Shown here in pieces: positions 34,875-41,848 of a stretch of DNA of 64,000 nucleotides. The notes beneath the pieces were generated by a model. The model searched no databases. It had not been told where the DNA came from and saw nothing but the letters and a program-made list of their open reading frames with translations. How positions within the stretch are numbered: the first letter of the stretch is position 1; each line of letters begins with the position of its first letter. Source of the DNA: a virus. The stretch spans positions 36,768-100,767 of the IMG/VR virus record IMGVR_UViG_3300042386_000659; one strand, given 5' to 3'. Both the position numbers and the translations under genes were made by a program.

Positions 34875-36350
34875 TTATTTTTCACCAAAACAGGTTGGAC
34901 AATAACTGGAGTAGCACCAGTTACCACAGTAACTCCAGCTACACCAACAAGAGTTGTGCATTACACTAAACTCACTATCTCCAACATCCACTAAGAATAA
35001 ATCTGATGGCGCAAAATCTAAAGTATATATTGTTTTAGTTTCGTATACCATCTCTAAATTAGAAATCGCTACCGCCGTTAATTCGGTTGTATTAGAATCT
35101 GTAACAACTATTTTATCACCAATATAACAATTATTTATTACCTCCCATCTGGTTTCGGTAGAGTCTTTTTCTTCAATAAAAAAAGTAGAATTTGGAGCTT
35201 CTGTCCAAGTTCGCCCATCTGTTAAAGTTACCTTTATCATCACCATTTCTACTGATGTTGATACCATACCTATTAATTCAGATTGCATTGGTGTTAACGT
35301 ATTGTTTAATTGTGATAGTGTACCAGTCCATCCATATGTGGCTATATTATTTGTAAATGAAGCCGCTTCATTTTCATTAGTATCGGTAAAATTAATAGAA
35401 CGAATAAAATCACCTAATTGAATAGTATCAACATCTGCCAAAGTACCATCGTATTTTAAAATATTTGAATCGTCGTCTGTATGGTAGTCGTTTCCTTCTA
35501 CTCGATTCCTAATAGATTTTGTAATATATTTATGTCTAGTTTTTTGATTAAACTTTCTAGTGTCAGAAATAAATTCATCCTCACTAAATGTAAGTGGTAA
35601 TCTAGTAGAATGGGTATACCCACCCATATTAATTATGTCTAAATTAGGACCATATATAATATCAATACTTCTTATTGTTGAATATCTTCCATCCACCACA
35701 TTATCCTCAGAAAATATAAATTCTTGAACTAAATGCCCACCTTCAACGGAACCAATAATTTCAGATAGTTGATTTGAATCGGTAACATTATATATTGCTG
35801 GATATGTCATAACATCATACGAAGCCTGTTTTGATTTTATCAAAAGATTTGGTTTGGTTGTGGTATAATCTACTTCATCTAAAGTATTTAAATTTAATTC
35901 TTCAGATGTAAAATATGTTTTTGGGGTATATGTAGATCCACTCATTAAATTAAAAAACTCAAATTTGTCAGCACAATATAAATCATCCACTAATGCTGTG
36001 GTATCAAATGCTTGTCTTAAAATAAATTTATGAGACGCGTCTTCTACATAGGGTACCGTAACTGAATTGGCCGGTACAATGTGTTCGTTAAAAGATATAT
36101 TGTTTTCTGAACATTTAGTTTGTAATATATTACGAAATATATGTGGTTGATCTAAAGGTAAATACGCCTTTCCTTCAGTCCATATATAATGAAATTCTGT
36201 AATATTATTATCCATTAACACACTGAATAACGCCGTATAATCCAATAAGTTTGCACCATCGTTGGAGATACAGGTGTTAGTGTTTATTTCTATAATTTTA
36301 ACTGAACCATCTTTTTGTAGTAAATCACTACCAATTATCGTTGCTTTCAT
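34875..36350 (-). CDS. ATP-grasp-like plus Hint-like protein with Cys-rich tail
   Basis: The 491-residue protein appears modular. Residues 1-250 have EINTNTCISNDG, LLIKSKQ, GGHLVQEFI and TIRSIDIIYG, suggesting an ATP-grasp-type domain. Residues about 355-466 resemble a Hint (intein/hedgehog) domain: VTLTDGRTWTEAPNSTFF, INNCYIGDKI, and the C-terminal SVMHN. The residue after the HN is Ser467, followed by a 25-residue tail with six Cys (CWC, C, C, C, C) and many aromatics. The Hint block B His is replaced by Asn, so activity may be altered. If HN/S cleavage occurred, it would free a Cys-rich peptide. Fold assignments are by pattern only. Confidence 0.5.
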   Translation of the reverse strand: MKATIIGSDLLQKDGSVKIIEINTNTCISNDGANLLDYTALFSVLMDNNITEFHYIWTEGKAYLPLDQPHIFRNILQTKCSENNISFNEHIVPANSVTVPYVEDASHKFILRQAFDTTALVDDLYCADKFEFFNLMSGSTYTPKTYFTSEELNLNTLDEVDYTTTKPNLLIKSKQASYDVMTYPAIYNVTDSNQLSEIIGSVEGGHLVQEFIFSEDNVVDGRYSTIRSIDIIYGPNLDIINMGGYTHSTRLPLTFSEDEFISDTRKFNQKTRHKYITKSIRNRVEGNDYHTDDDSNILKYDGTLADVDTIQLGDFIRSINFTDTNENEAASFTNNIATYGWTGTLSQLNNTLTPMQSELIGMVSTSVEMVMIKVTLTDGRTWTEAPNSTFFIEEKDSTETRWEVINNCYIGDKIVVTDSNTTELTAVAISNLEMVYETKTIYTLDFAPSDLFLVDVGDSEFSVMHNSCWCSWSYCGNWCYSSYCPTCFGEK

Positions 36351-36404
36351 AATTTCTATTCCCTTTATATATAAATAGGTGAATTAATAATTTTAATCAA
36401 AATA

Positions 36405-36707
36405 TCACATTAATGTCTTATTTTTTTTATCTTCTGTTGGGGTTATATAACCAAAATCGGTATTTTCCCATTTTTTTGCTGGACAGGCGTTGTAGTATGT
36501 TGAGAACACTTTTTTATTTAAGGGGCATCCGCACATATTACACAAAGCACTCCATTTTAACCCCTTTATTGTTTCCTTTCTAAATTCACACCCTAAACAT
36601 ACTTCGAGTCTTAATTTGGCCAATTCCACCTGATTTGGTGTTGGATTAATCGAAATTATCCAAGCATCAAATATTTCTTTATAATTAATTGTGGGTATTT
36701 TAATCAT
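36405..36707 (-). CDS. Cys-rich zinc-finger-like phage protein
   Basis: The 100-residue protein has an N-terminal helical segment and a Cys set: CLGCEFR, CNMCGCPL, and NACPAKKW. Six to seven Cys in this spacing recur in small phage proteins that I believe bind zinc or an Fe-S cluster. It ends KNKTLM. It follows the 2OG oxygenase by one base. Precise role unknown. Confidence 0.6.
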   Translation of the reverse strand: MIKIPTINYKEIFDAWIISINPTPNQVELAKLRLEVCLGCEFRKETIKGLKWSALCNMCGCPLNKKVFSTYYNACPAKKWENTDFGYITPTEDKKNKTLM

Positions 36708-36708
36708 T

Positions 36709-37329
36709 TTATATCAATGTGTTTCGTGAGTTTTTTATCTTTGCAACAAAATTAAAATTTATAATAAACCTATCTCCATTTGATGGGTAATTTCCAAGAT
36801 GAGCTAATTTTCCATCAAATACAAGACATCTACCCATTTTAGGAGATGCGCTAGCCAATAGTGAGTATGAGTCATAATCTACATTATTAAAATTTTCTTG
36901 AAATGTTTCAGCGTTATTTCCATTAATATTATTATAAATACAGGTATCTCCGGTTGAGTTGTTAATATAATAAACCATAGCAATGTGTTCGGTAGCATCA
37001 TCGTAATGTAGTAAATCCATAGGATCATACTCACCAATTGGTGCGGTCCAATTAATTTTCCATCTATAGTTTTTAATAAATTCTAAATTTAATTTTTTTG
37101 CAACATTCAATTCTATACTATCAATTATGCGGTTAATTTCTTCGTCTTTACATTTGGGTTTTGGATGAACTTTTGCTGGGAAATCGCGTGTTTCTTTTTT
37201 ACCACCATATTCACCAGTAATATTTTTCATTGATACCCATTCTATATTAGAACGATTTACATAATCGTTTATAATTTTTTGTTCTTCAGTTGATATTACG
37301 TCATCAAATATATAGTAATTTTTTATCAT
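36709..37329 (-). CDS. 2OG-Fe(II) oxygenase
   Basis: The 206-residue protein begins MIKNYYIFDDVISTEEQKII, common in phage 2OG oxygenases. It has LHYDD (HxD iron ligands), the second His in KLAHLGNYPS, and a 2OG-binding Arg in GDRFIINFNF. Length fits a single double-stranded beta-helix domain. It probably hydroxylates a protein or other phage-linked substrate. It ends SRNTLI, overlapping the next start by ATG context only. Confidence 0.8.
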   Translation of the reverse strand: MIKNYYIFDDVISTEEQKIINDYVNRSNIEWVSMKNITGEYGGKKETRDFPAKVHPKPKCKDEEINRIIDSIELNVAKKLNLEFIKNYRWKINWTAPIGEYDPMDLLHYDDATEHIAMVYYINNSTGDTCIYNNINGNNAETFQENFNNVDYDSYSLLASASPKMGRCLVFDGKLAHLGNYPSNGDRFIINFNFVAKIKNSRNTLI

Positions 37330-38087
37330 ATTAGTGTCTTATTAGTTTTTGGTATATCATAAAAATCATAAATACTATTGTACCTTTCTTTGAAATTTTG
37401 ATCTAGTTTTAGAGAACACTCTATATGTTGGCTAGAATTAACTTGTTTTAGTTTAAATTCTTTTCCAATTTTATTCGAAACCCATTTTTCCATAAGACTT
37501 AATTCTTTAATATCAAACCAAATAATATCCTTATCGTGATTGTGCCAATATGATGATGGTGTTATTAATATATTAATTACGTTTACCATATATTCTTCGG
37601 AATATAAGTCCATAAGTTTAGATGGCCTATAGGGATTTTTAATAAATTTGTTTTTTAATAAAAAATCGTTTATTATGTTAAGTCTATTCTCATTAGAGTA
37701 TAAATCTTCTGTTTTAAAAAAAAATAATTCATCTAAACTTATATTTTTAAAAAAATCATAAACCTTGTGTGCATTAGCTCTTTTCAAATCAAAAATAATG
37801 TGTTTATATAACGAATAAAAAGTATCGTGCCTATCCCTTTTAACCGCAATTATAGGGTACTGAAATCCAAACTTTTCTCTAAGTAATGGCAACTCCTCGT
37901 GCCCGTGTGTGATTAGTTGCATTATATCCTTTTCGTCTATATTTTTGAAATTAATTTTAGAGTTTATTTTTCCCCATTCTGAATTCAGACTTTTTATTTC
38001 TAAATCGTGTAATATACATGAATAGTGAAATGAGGTTGACCCACATCTTGGTAAATTCACATATATAAAATTATTATCTACCAACAT
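37326..38087 (-). CDS. Sulfotransferase family protein
   Basis: The 253-residue protein has the PAPS 5'-phosphosulfate motif VNLPRCGSTSFHYS at residues 9-22, matching PKxGST, and KRDRHDTFYSLYKHI for the 3'-phosphate site. The family includes carbohydrate sulfotransferases. Its C-terminal third is helical. It overlaps the oxygenase before it by 4 bases and ends NKTLI. With the APS kinase upstream in the same convoy it makes a plausible PAPS-dependent sulfation system. Acceptor unknown. Confidence 0.78.
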   Translation of the reverse strand: MLVDNNFIYVNLPRCGSTSFHYSCILHDLEIKSLNSEWGKINSKINFKNIDEKDIMQLITHGHEELPLLREKFGFQYPIIAVKRDRHDTFYSLYKHIIFDLKRANAHKVYDFFKNISLDELFFFKTEDLYSNENRLNIINDFLLKNKFIKNPYRPSKLMDLYSEEYMVNVINILITPSSYWHNHDKDIIWFDIKELSLMEKWVSNKIGKEFKLKQVNSSQHIECSLKLDQNFKERYNSIYDFYDIPKTNKTLI

Positions 38088-38725
38088 TATATTAACGATT
38101 TTTCCTTCTTAATAAAATCAAATCCAACATTTCCCGCCATGACGATTCTATCAATTGTTGAATTAGGGGCATTATTTGGCGCGTGTGGGATATGTGCTTC
38201 CATAATAATTAAATCGTCTTCTTCTGGTTTGATGAAATATTCTTTATTGTTTTCACCTAAAAAAAATAATACACCATCATCGCCATTCATTACATCTGGC
38301 ATTTGAATATAATAAACATATGTATAGTGCGGAATAAATTGTTTGTTTCCTTTATTAATTTCGGTATGTGTATGATATTTTTCACCATTGTGAAAATTGT
38401 CTTGTACGGGATCCTTTGATCGAACAACATTAACCCAAGAGTCAGTATTAATTTTATTGTAATTTATATTTTTTTCATTATAAATTTCTTTACATTTATT
38501 AATACCGATTTGAAAAATCTGGTCTAATTTTGTTTCAACCTTAATATCGCCAATAAAATTTAAATTTTCGTTCCATACTATTTTATATCCAAATCCATCT
38601 GATTTAACTTTAGATTGGGATTCTATAAGAGAGTATGCTTCTTTTAAAAAGAATAATTTATCACTTATATAATTTAATTTGGTTTTCCAAATGTAAGTAG
38701 TGTCATCAAAAAATATTTTTTCCAT
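38087..38725 (-). CDS. 2OG-Fe(II) oxygenase-like
   Basis: The 212-residue protein has a C-terminal region like 2OG oxygenases of aquatic phages: YHTHTEINKGNKQFIPHYTYVYYIQMPD, then a beta strand, IMEAHIPHAP and a final RIVMAGNVGF. The HTHTE segment with the later His gives an HxE/H-type metal triad and Arg in DRIVM would bind 2OG. It is a different subfamily from the oxygenases on each side. It ends KEKSLI and overlaps the next start at TAATG. Confidence 0.7.
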   Translation of the reverse strand: MEKIFFDDTTYIWKTKLNYISDKLFFLKEAYSLIESQSKVKSDGFGYKIVWNENLNFIGDIKVETKLDQIFQIGINKCKEIYNEKNINYNKINTDSWVNVVRSKDPVQDNFHNGEKYHTHTEINKGNKQFIPHYTYVYYIQMPDVMNGDDGVLFFLGENNKEYFIKPEEDDLIIMEAHIPHAPNNAPNSTIDRIVMAGNVGFDFIKKEKSLI

Positions 38726-38728
38726 GCT

Positions 38729-39244
38729 TTAAATTATACTTTTATTTTGATTATCCATAAAACCAAAAAACGCCACCAAACTATATCTTACTCCACTAGT
38801 AACAGGTAGGACTCTATGTTCTAACTGATTATTCATAATAACCACTAATTTTTTTTGTGGGATAATTTTCAATCTATTATTAGTATCATTAATGTATTCT
38901 AACTCGCCCCCAATATAATCATCATTTAAATATAATATTAATGAACATGGGGAGATATCCTTATGAAAATTATCATCTTTATTAGAATTAATGTCAATTT
39001 TATTAATCCACATTGATTTTAATTCTAAATTAGTGTACAACTTAGTTTTAATATACGATTCTAATCCCATAACAATATTATGCATCAAGGGGTCTTTTAA
39101 ATCCATATACTCTCTAAAATAAAAATTTATATTATCTTTATCTAGTGTTGGTGATTGAGATGGAATAAAATTATCACATTTTTTTTGTAATAATTCCATA
39201 TCATCATCATTTAGCACTTTACTATCTTTATCGATTGAAATCAT
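38729..39244 (-). CDS. Prolyl 4-hydroxylase-like 2OG-Fe(II) oxygenase
   Basis: The 171-residue protein has FHKDISP (HxD), IGGELEYIND, NQLEHRVLPVTSGVRYSLVAFF. All match the P4Hc family, the iron ligands being H, D and H with the RYSL Arg for 2OG. Single domain, full core. Family members hydroxylate prolines or other residues of proteins, so this could modify a phage structural or host protein. Ends QNKSII. Confidence 0.84.
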   Translation of the reverse strand: MISIDKDSKVLNDDDMELLQKKCDNFIPSQSPTLDKDNINFYFREYMDLKDPLMHNIVMGLESYIKTKLYTNLELKSMWINKIDINSNKDDNFHKDISPCSLILYLNDDYIGGELEYINDTNNRLKIIPQKKLVVIMNNQLEHRVLPVTSGVRYSLVAFFGFMDNQNKSII

Positions 39245-39250
39245 ACTATC

Positions 39251-39460
39251 TTATTTTTTTAAACCGTACTTAATCCACTTGTACCAAATTCTTTCGTGTA
39301 AATAATATTGAATTGGTTTATAAACTAATTCTGCAACACCAAAAGCGGCACCAACTTTAATTGACCCACTTACCCACCACATAATAATAAACCCAATCAT
39401 TGTGCTTACTACTCTATATGAAATCGTTTTAGCTATGTGTCTCTTCCTCTCTACTATCAT
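39251..39460 (-). CDS. DUF2061 small membrane protein
   Basis: The 69-residue protein has two predicted membrane spans (TMIGFIIMWWVSG and AAFGVAELVYKPIQYYL) bounded by positive charges and ends WYKWIKYGLKK. DUF2061 proteins of this length are found beside adenylyl-sulfate kinase genes in several phages and bacteria, and here an APS kinase is two genes upstream. Function unproven; sulfate metabolism has been proposed by context. Start lies in the junction directly after the nucleotidyltransferase stop. Confidence 0.8.
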   Translation of the reverse strand: MIVERKRHIAKTISYRVVSTMIGFIIMWWVSGSIKVGAAFGVAELVYKPIQYYLHERIWYKWIKYGLKK

Positions 39461-39840
39461 TATCCTTTAGTTTGGTCATATGTTATTGTACCATCGGGTG
39501 TCATATGTCCGGTTCTAATTGCCGTTCCACTAATAACCGCAACATCCGCAGGAGGTTCATGATATATCACGTCATATCCAACCCCTCTACCATAATTAAT
39601 ACTCTCAATATCGGGAATAATTGATATGTTAATTCTTTGTGAATTTTCTCTAAAGAAAGGTTCTTCACTAAGATCCATCATGACTTGCTGTGCGGTCTTA
39701 GGGTTATTTTCATCTGTGGGTACATTCCTAATTGCAACCCACACATCTTTTCCTTTATCTAATTGTTGGTTAATAAGCCATTCGTGACCCTTGTGCCAAT
39801 TTTGCCATCTACCAACATACATTGCGTATTTTTTACTCAT
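39460..39840 (-). CDS. Nucleotidyltransferase, cytidylyltransferase-like (HxGH)
   Basis: The 126-residue protein has GRWQNWHKGHEWL (HxGH at residues 16-19) and VISGTAIR (residues 102-109), the ISGTxIR motif of the NMNAT/cytidylyltransferase superfamily. It is shorter than classical NMNAT. Its pairing with APS kinase (4-base overlap) makes it tempting to think of sulfate activation, since ATP sulfurylase belongs to the same superfamily, but ATP sulfurylase-specific motifs are absent. NAD or CDP-sugar metabolism is equally possible. Confidence 0.75.
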   Translation of the reverse strand: MSKKYAMYVGRWQNWHKGHEWLINQQLDKGKDVWVAIRNVPTDENNPKTAQQVMMDLSEEPFFRENSQRINISIIPDIESINYGRGVGYDVIYHEPPADVAVISGTAIRTGHMTPDGTITYDQTKG

Positions 39841-40271
39841 AATGATAATTTTTTTAAGAGTTCATAATATGAATCTGTTTCGTTTTTTATTGTTGTGTCT
39901 ATATCTATAAAATTTTCTAATGGTGGCTCATATTCCTCAACATGGAATTGATTCCTACCCCTATCCTCTGTAGTGTGAACATAAATCTCAACAACTGATG
40001 TGTTGAATTTAAAATCCTCTCTTTGGTCTCTATATGGCGAAACTAAGGATACAATAACATTATGTCCTTTGCTGTGCATGAATTGTGCAATGTATTGTGC
40101 TCTTTGAATGTTTAATCTTCTTCCTGTTATGGAATAGTCTTTATTCTTAAAGATGTCTCTTAAATCATCCCCATCGATGTGGGTAACCTCATCTTTTGGG
40201 AAGTATTCCACCAGGTATTTTGCCAAGGTTGTTTTTCCTGCGCCCGGTTGTCCTGTTAGCCAATATATCAT
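39837..40271 (-). CDS. Adenylyl-sulfate (APS) kinase-like protein
   Basis: The 144-residue protein has the Walker A loop GQPGAGKTT (residues 7-15), HIDGDDLRD (residues 31-39), GRRLNIQRAQYIAQF, SLVSPYRDQRED, and EEYEPPLENF. This sequence pattern is that of CysC-type APS kinase, which phosphorylates APS to PAPS, the sulfate donor for sulfotransferases. It is shorter than bacterial CysC (about 200 residues). No further APS synthesis gene is visible, so APS must come from the host. Confidence 0.82.
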   Translation of the reverse strand: MIYWLTGQPGAGKTTLAKYLVEYFPKDEVTHIDGDDLRDIFKNKDYSITGRRLNIQRAQYIAQFMHSKGHNVIVSLVSPYRDQREDFKFNTSVVEIYVHTTEDRGRNQFHVEEYEPPLENFIDIDTTIKNETDSYYELLKKLSL

Positions 40272-40312
40272 ATTACTATTAATATACGAAATAAATTTGA
40301 AAAATCAAATTA

Positions 40313-41098
40313 TTATTCGTGTATAAAATATATATCTTTATTTAATTTTTTGGTTGTGTAATTGTTTAATAAAATTTGTTTTCCCATCATTTCGGAATCA
40401 ATCTTACCATTACAAACAATAGGTTCTATTTTTTCAAGATATTCTTCTAAACCATTTACGATGCTGTTAAAATATATCATTGAGCATATTTCTTCAATGT
40501 TCGTTGTTATATTGTGTTTTTTTTGTATATCTATAATATTGGTAACGAAATCTTTATCTCTACAATAAATAAATCCAGCGTTTGGAATAACTAACCCATC
40601 TTGAAAATTCCATTTACAATGGGTAGTCATTTGGTGGTATAGGTTATTATAATAACTTGATACATTTTTGTCATCTAATTCCATGTTTTTAAATAACGTT
40701 ATCAATTCCTTTGGATAAAAATACAGAGGCATTTGTATATCATTCCCATTTTTTAAAGTATCAAAGAAATATTGGTCTAAAGATTTTTGTATGTGAAAAT
40801 CCCAATCTAAAAATAATACTTCGTCATATAATTCCATTGATTTTTTTAATGCCAATAATTTATGTAAAAAATTATATTCTATTACCATTTCAGAACTTTC
40901 ACCCATATAGTGGTATGGGTATCCAAGTGTTTCCATTAATTCTAAATTAATTTCATCCCAAACAATAACCATTTGGTTTTTTAAATCGTATTTTTCGTCA
41001 ATTTTTTTTGTTTGGTGACACTCGTTATGAAAAAAATTTAAGTCTTTTTCTTTAAACTGGTGATTAGGTTTACCCCATAAACATCTTATTATTTTCAT
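40313..41098 (-). CDS. GT-A-like glycosyltransferase (DWD motif)
   Basis: The 261-residue protein has an N-terminal strand (IIRCLWGKPNHQFKE) and VLFLDWDFHIQKSL with a DxD-type DWD at about residue 112, followed by MPLYFYPKEL. The C-terminal part includes an acceptor-side CxMIYFNSIVNGLEEY. The fold looks like GT-A sugar transferases of the GT8/GT32 kind but I cannot assign a CAZy family. One of several glycosyltransferases at this end of the window. Confidence 0.6.
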   Translation of the reverse strand: MKIIRCLWGKPNHQFKEKDLNFFHNECHQTKKIDEKYDLKNQMVIVWDEINLELMETLGYPYHYMGESSEMVIEYNFLHKLLALKKSMELYDEVLFLDWDFHIQKSLDQYFFDTLKNGNDIQMPLYFYPKELITLFKNMELDDKNVSSYYNNLYHQMTTHCKWNFQDGLVIPNAGFIYCRDKDFVTNIIDIQKKHNITTNIEEICSMIYFNSIVNGLEEYLEKIEPIVCNGKIDSEMMGKQILLNNYTTKKLNKDIYFIHE

Positions 41099-41730
41099 TA
41101 TATAATAATTTTTTTATGTGTGATGTCGTTATTGTTCATAATAATTGATAACGCCAAACCCTCAGCCCCACCTAATACAAATGGTTTACTATATGTCATA
41201 TCATTCATTAGTGAGATATAATCAAACACCGGTTGTATTATTTGTAATTCCTTTTTTAATAATTGGTAATTAATTGATTTATTAAAAACCATAATTTGTT
41301 CCGTTATTGTTGGGTAATTTTTTAAAGGAATGTTTCTATATTCCATATACTCTAATAAAAATCTAAAACATGACTCATCTTTATATTCGAAAAAATCACC
41401 TTTTGGCCAATTATTAACATATAAAAAATCGGAGGTCAACTGTTCCATTAACCTATCAAACGAATCTTTTAAAATGGGGGTACTTCCGTCAATATAGATT
41501 ACTGACTTTCTATAAGTTTCAACCATTTTTAAAGAAAAGAATATCTTATCAAAATAATTGAAGATAGGTTTTTCGTATGAAATAACATCATCAGAATCAA
41601 AGTGTTCCGGTTGGTCGGTTAATATCTTAATTGTACTTTGATTACTTTTTAATTCCTTATAATATTCAAGTATTTCGTTAACGTATGTATCTCCGACCGC
41701 AACCAATACTACTATGTAATCGTTATTCAT
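41098..41730 (-). CDS. GT8-like glycosyltransferase
   Basis: The 210-residue protein starts with an IVVLVAVGDTYVNEILEYYKEL strand-helix, then IKILTDQPEHF and VIYIDGSTPI. This closely parallels the 63057 protein (DKPEEF, LLDADTH), although its DxD is reduced to DGS, which could affect metal binding. No membrane segment. One base overlaps the next gene. Confidence 0.6.
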   Translation of the reverse strand: MNNDYIVVLVAVGDTYVNEILEYYKELKSNQSTIKILTDQPEHFDSDDVISYEKPIFNYFDKIFFSLKMVETYRKSVIYIDGSTPILKDSFDRLMEQLTSDFLYVNNWPKGDFFEYKDESCFRFLLEYMEYRNIPLKNYPTITEQIMVFNKSINYQLLKKELQIIQPVFDYISLMNDMTYSKPFVLGGAEGLALSIIMNNNDITHKKIII

Positions 41731-41847
41731 TTAATGATTATAGATGAATGGGTCTCTTTTTTGTAGTTCTTTTAATTTCTTTTTAAAACGTTTTTTACGT
41801 TTATAATCTTCAATTTTTTCTAATATCCACTTATATATTTTATTCAT
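41731..41847 (-). CDS. 38-residue basic protein next to carbamoyltransferase
   Basis: A short ORF encodes MNKIYKWILEKIEDYKRKKR then KKLKELQKRDPFIYNH. The ending KKxxELxKRDPFIY recurs in short proteins beside carbamoyltransferase genes, as far as I recall. A helical, basic peptide that may support the large enzyme. The ATG is one base after the carbamoyltransferase stop and the stop abuts the start of the next gene. Confidence 0.65.
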   Translation of the reverse strand: MNKIYKWILEKIEDYKRKKRFKKKLKELQKRDPFIYNH

Positions 41848-41848
41848 G

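Noticed and set aside
36370-36377. TATAAATA on the + strand as a promoter
   Set aside because: No + strand gene lies downstream.
39460-39840. ATP sulfurylase assignment
   Set aside because: It has the HxGH and ISGTxIR motifs of the wider superfamily but none of the ATP sulfurylase-specific motifs, and it is far too short.
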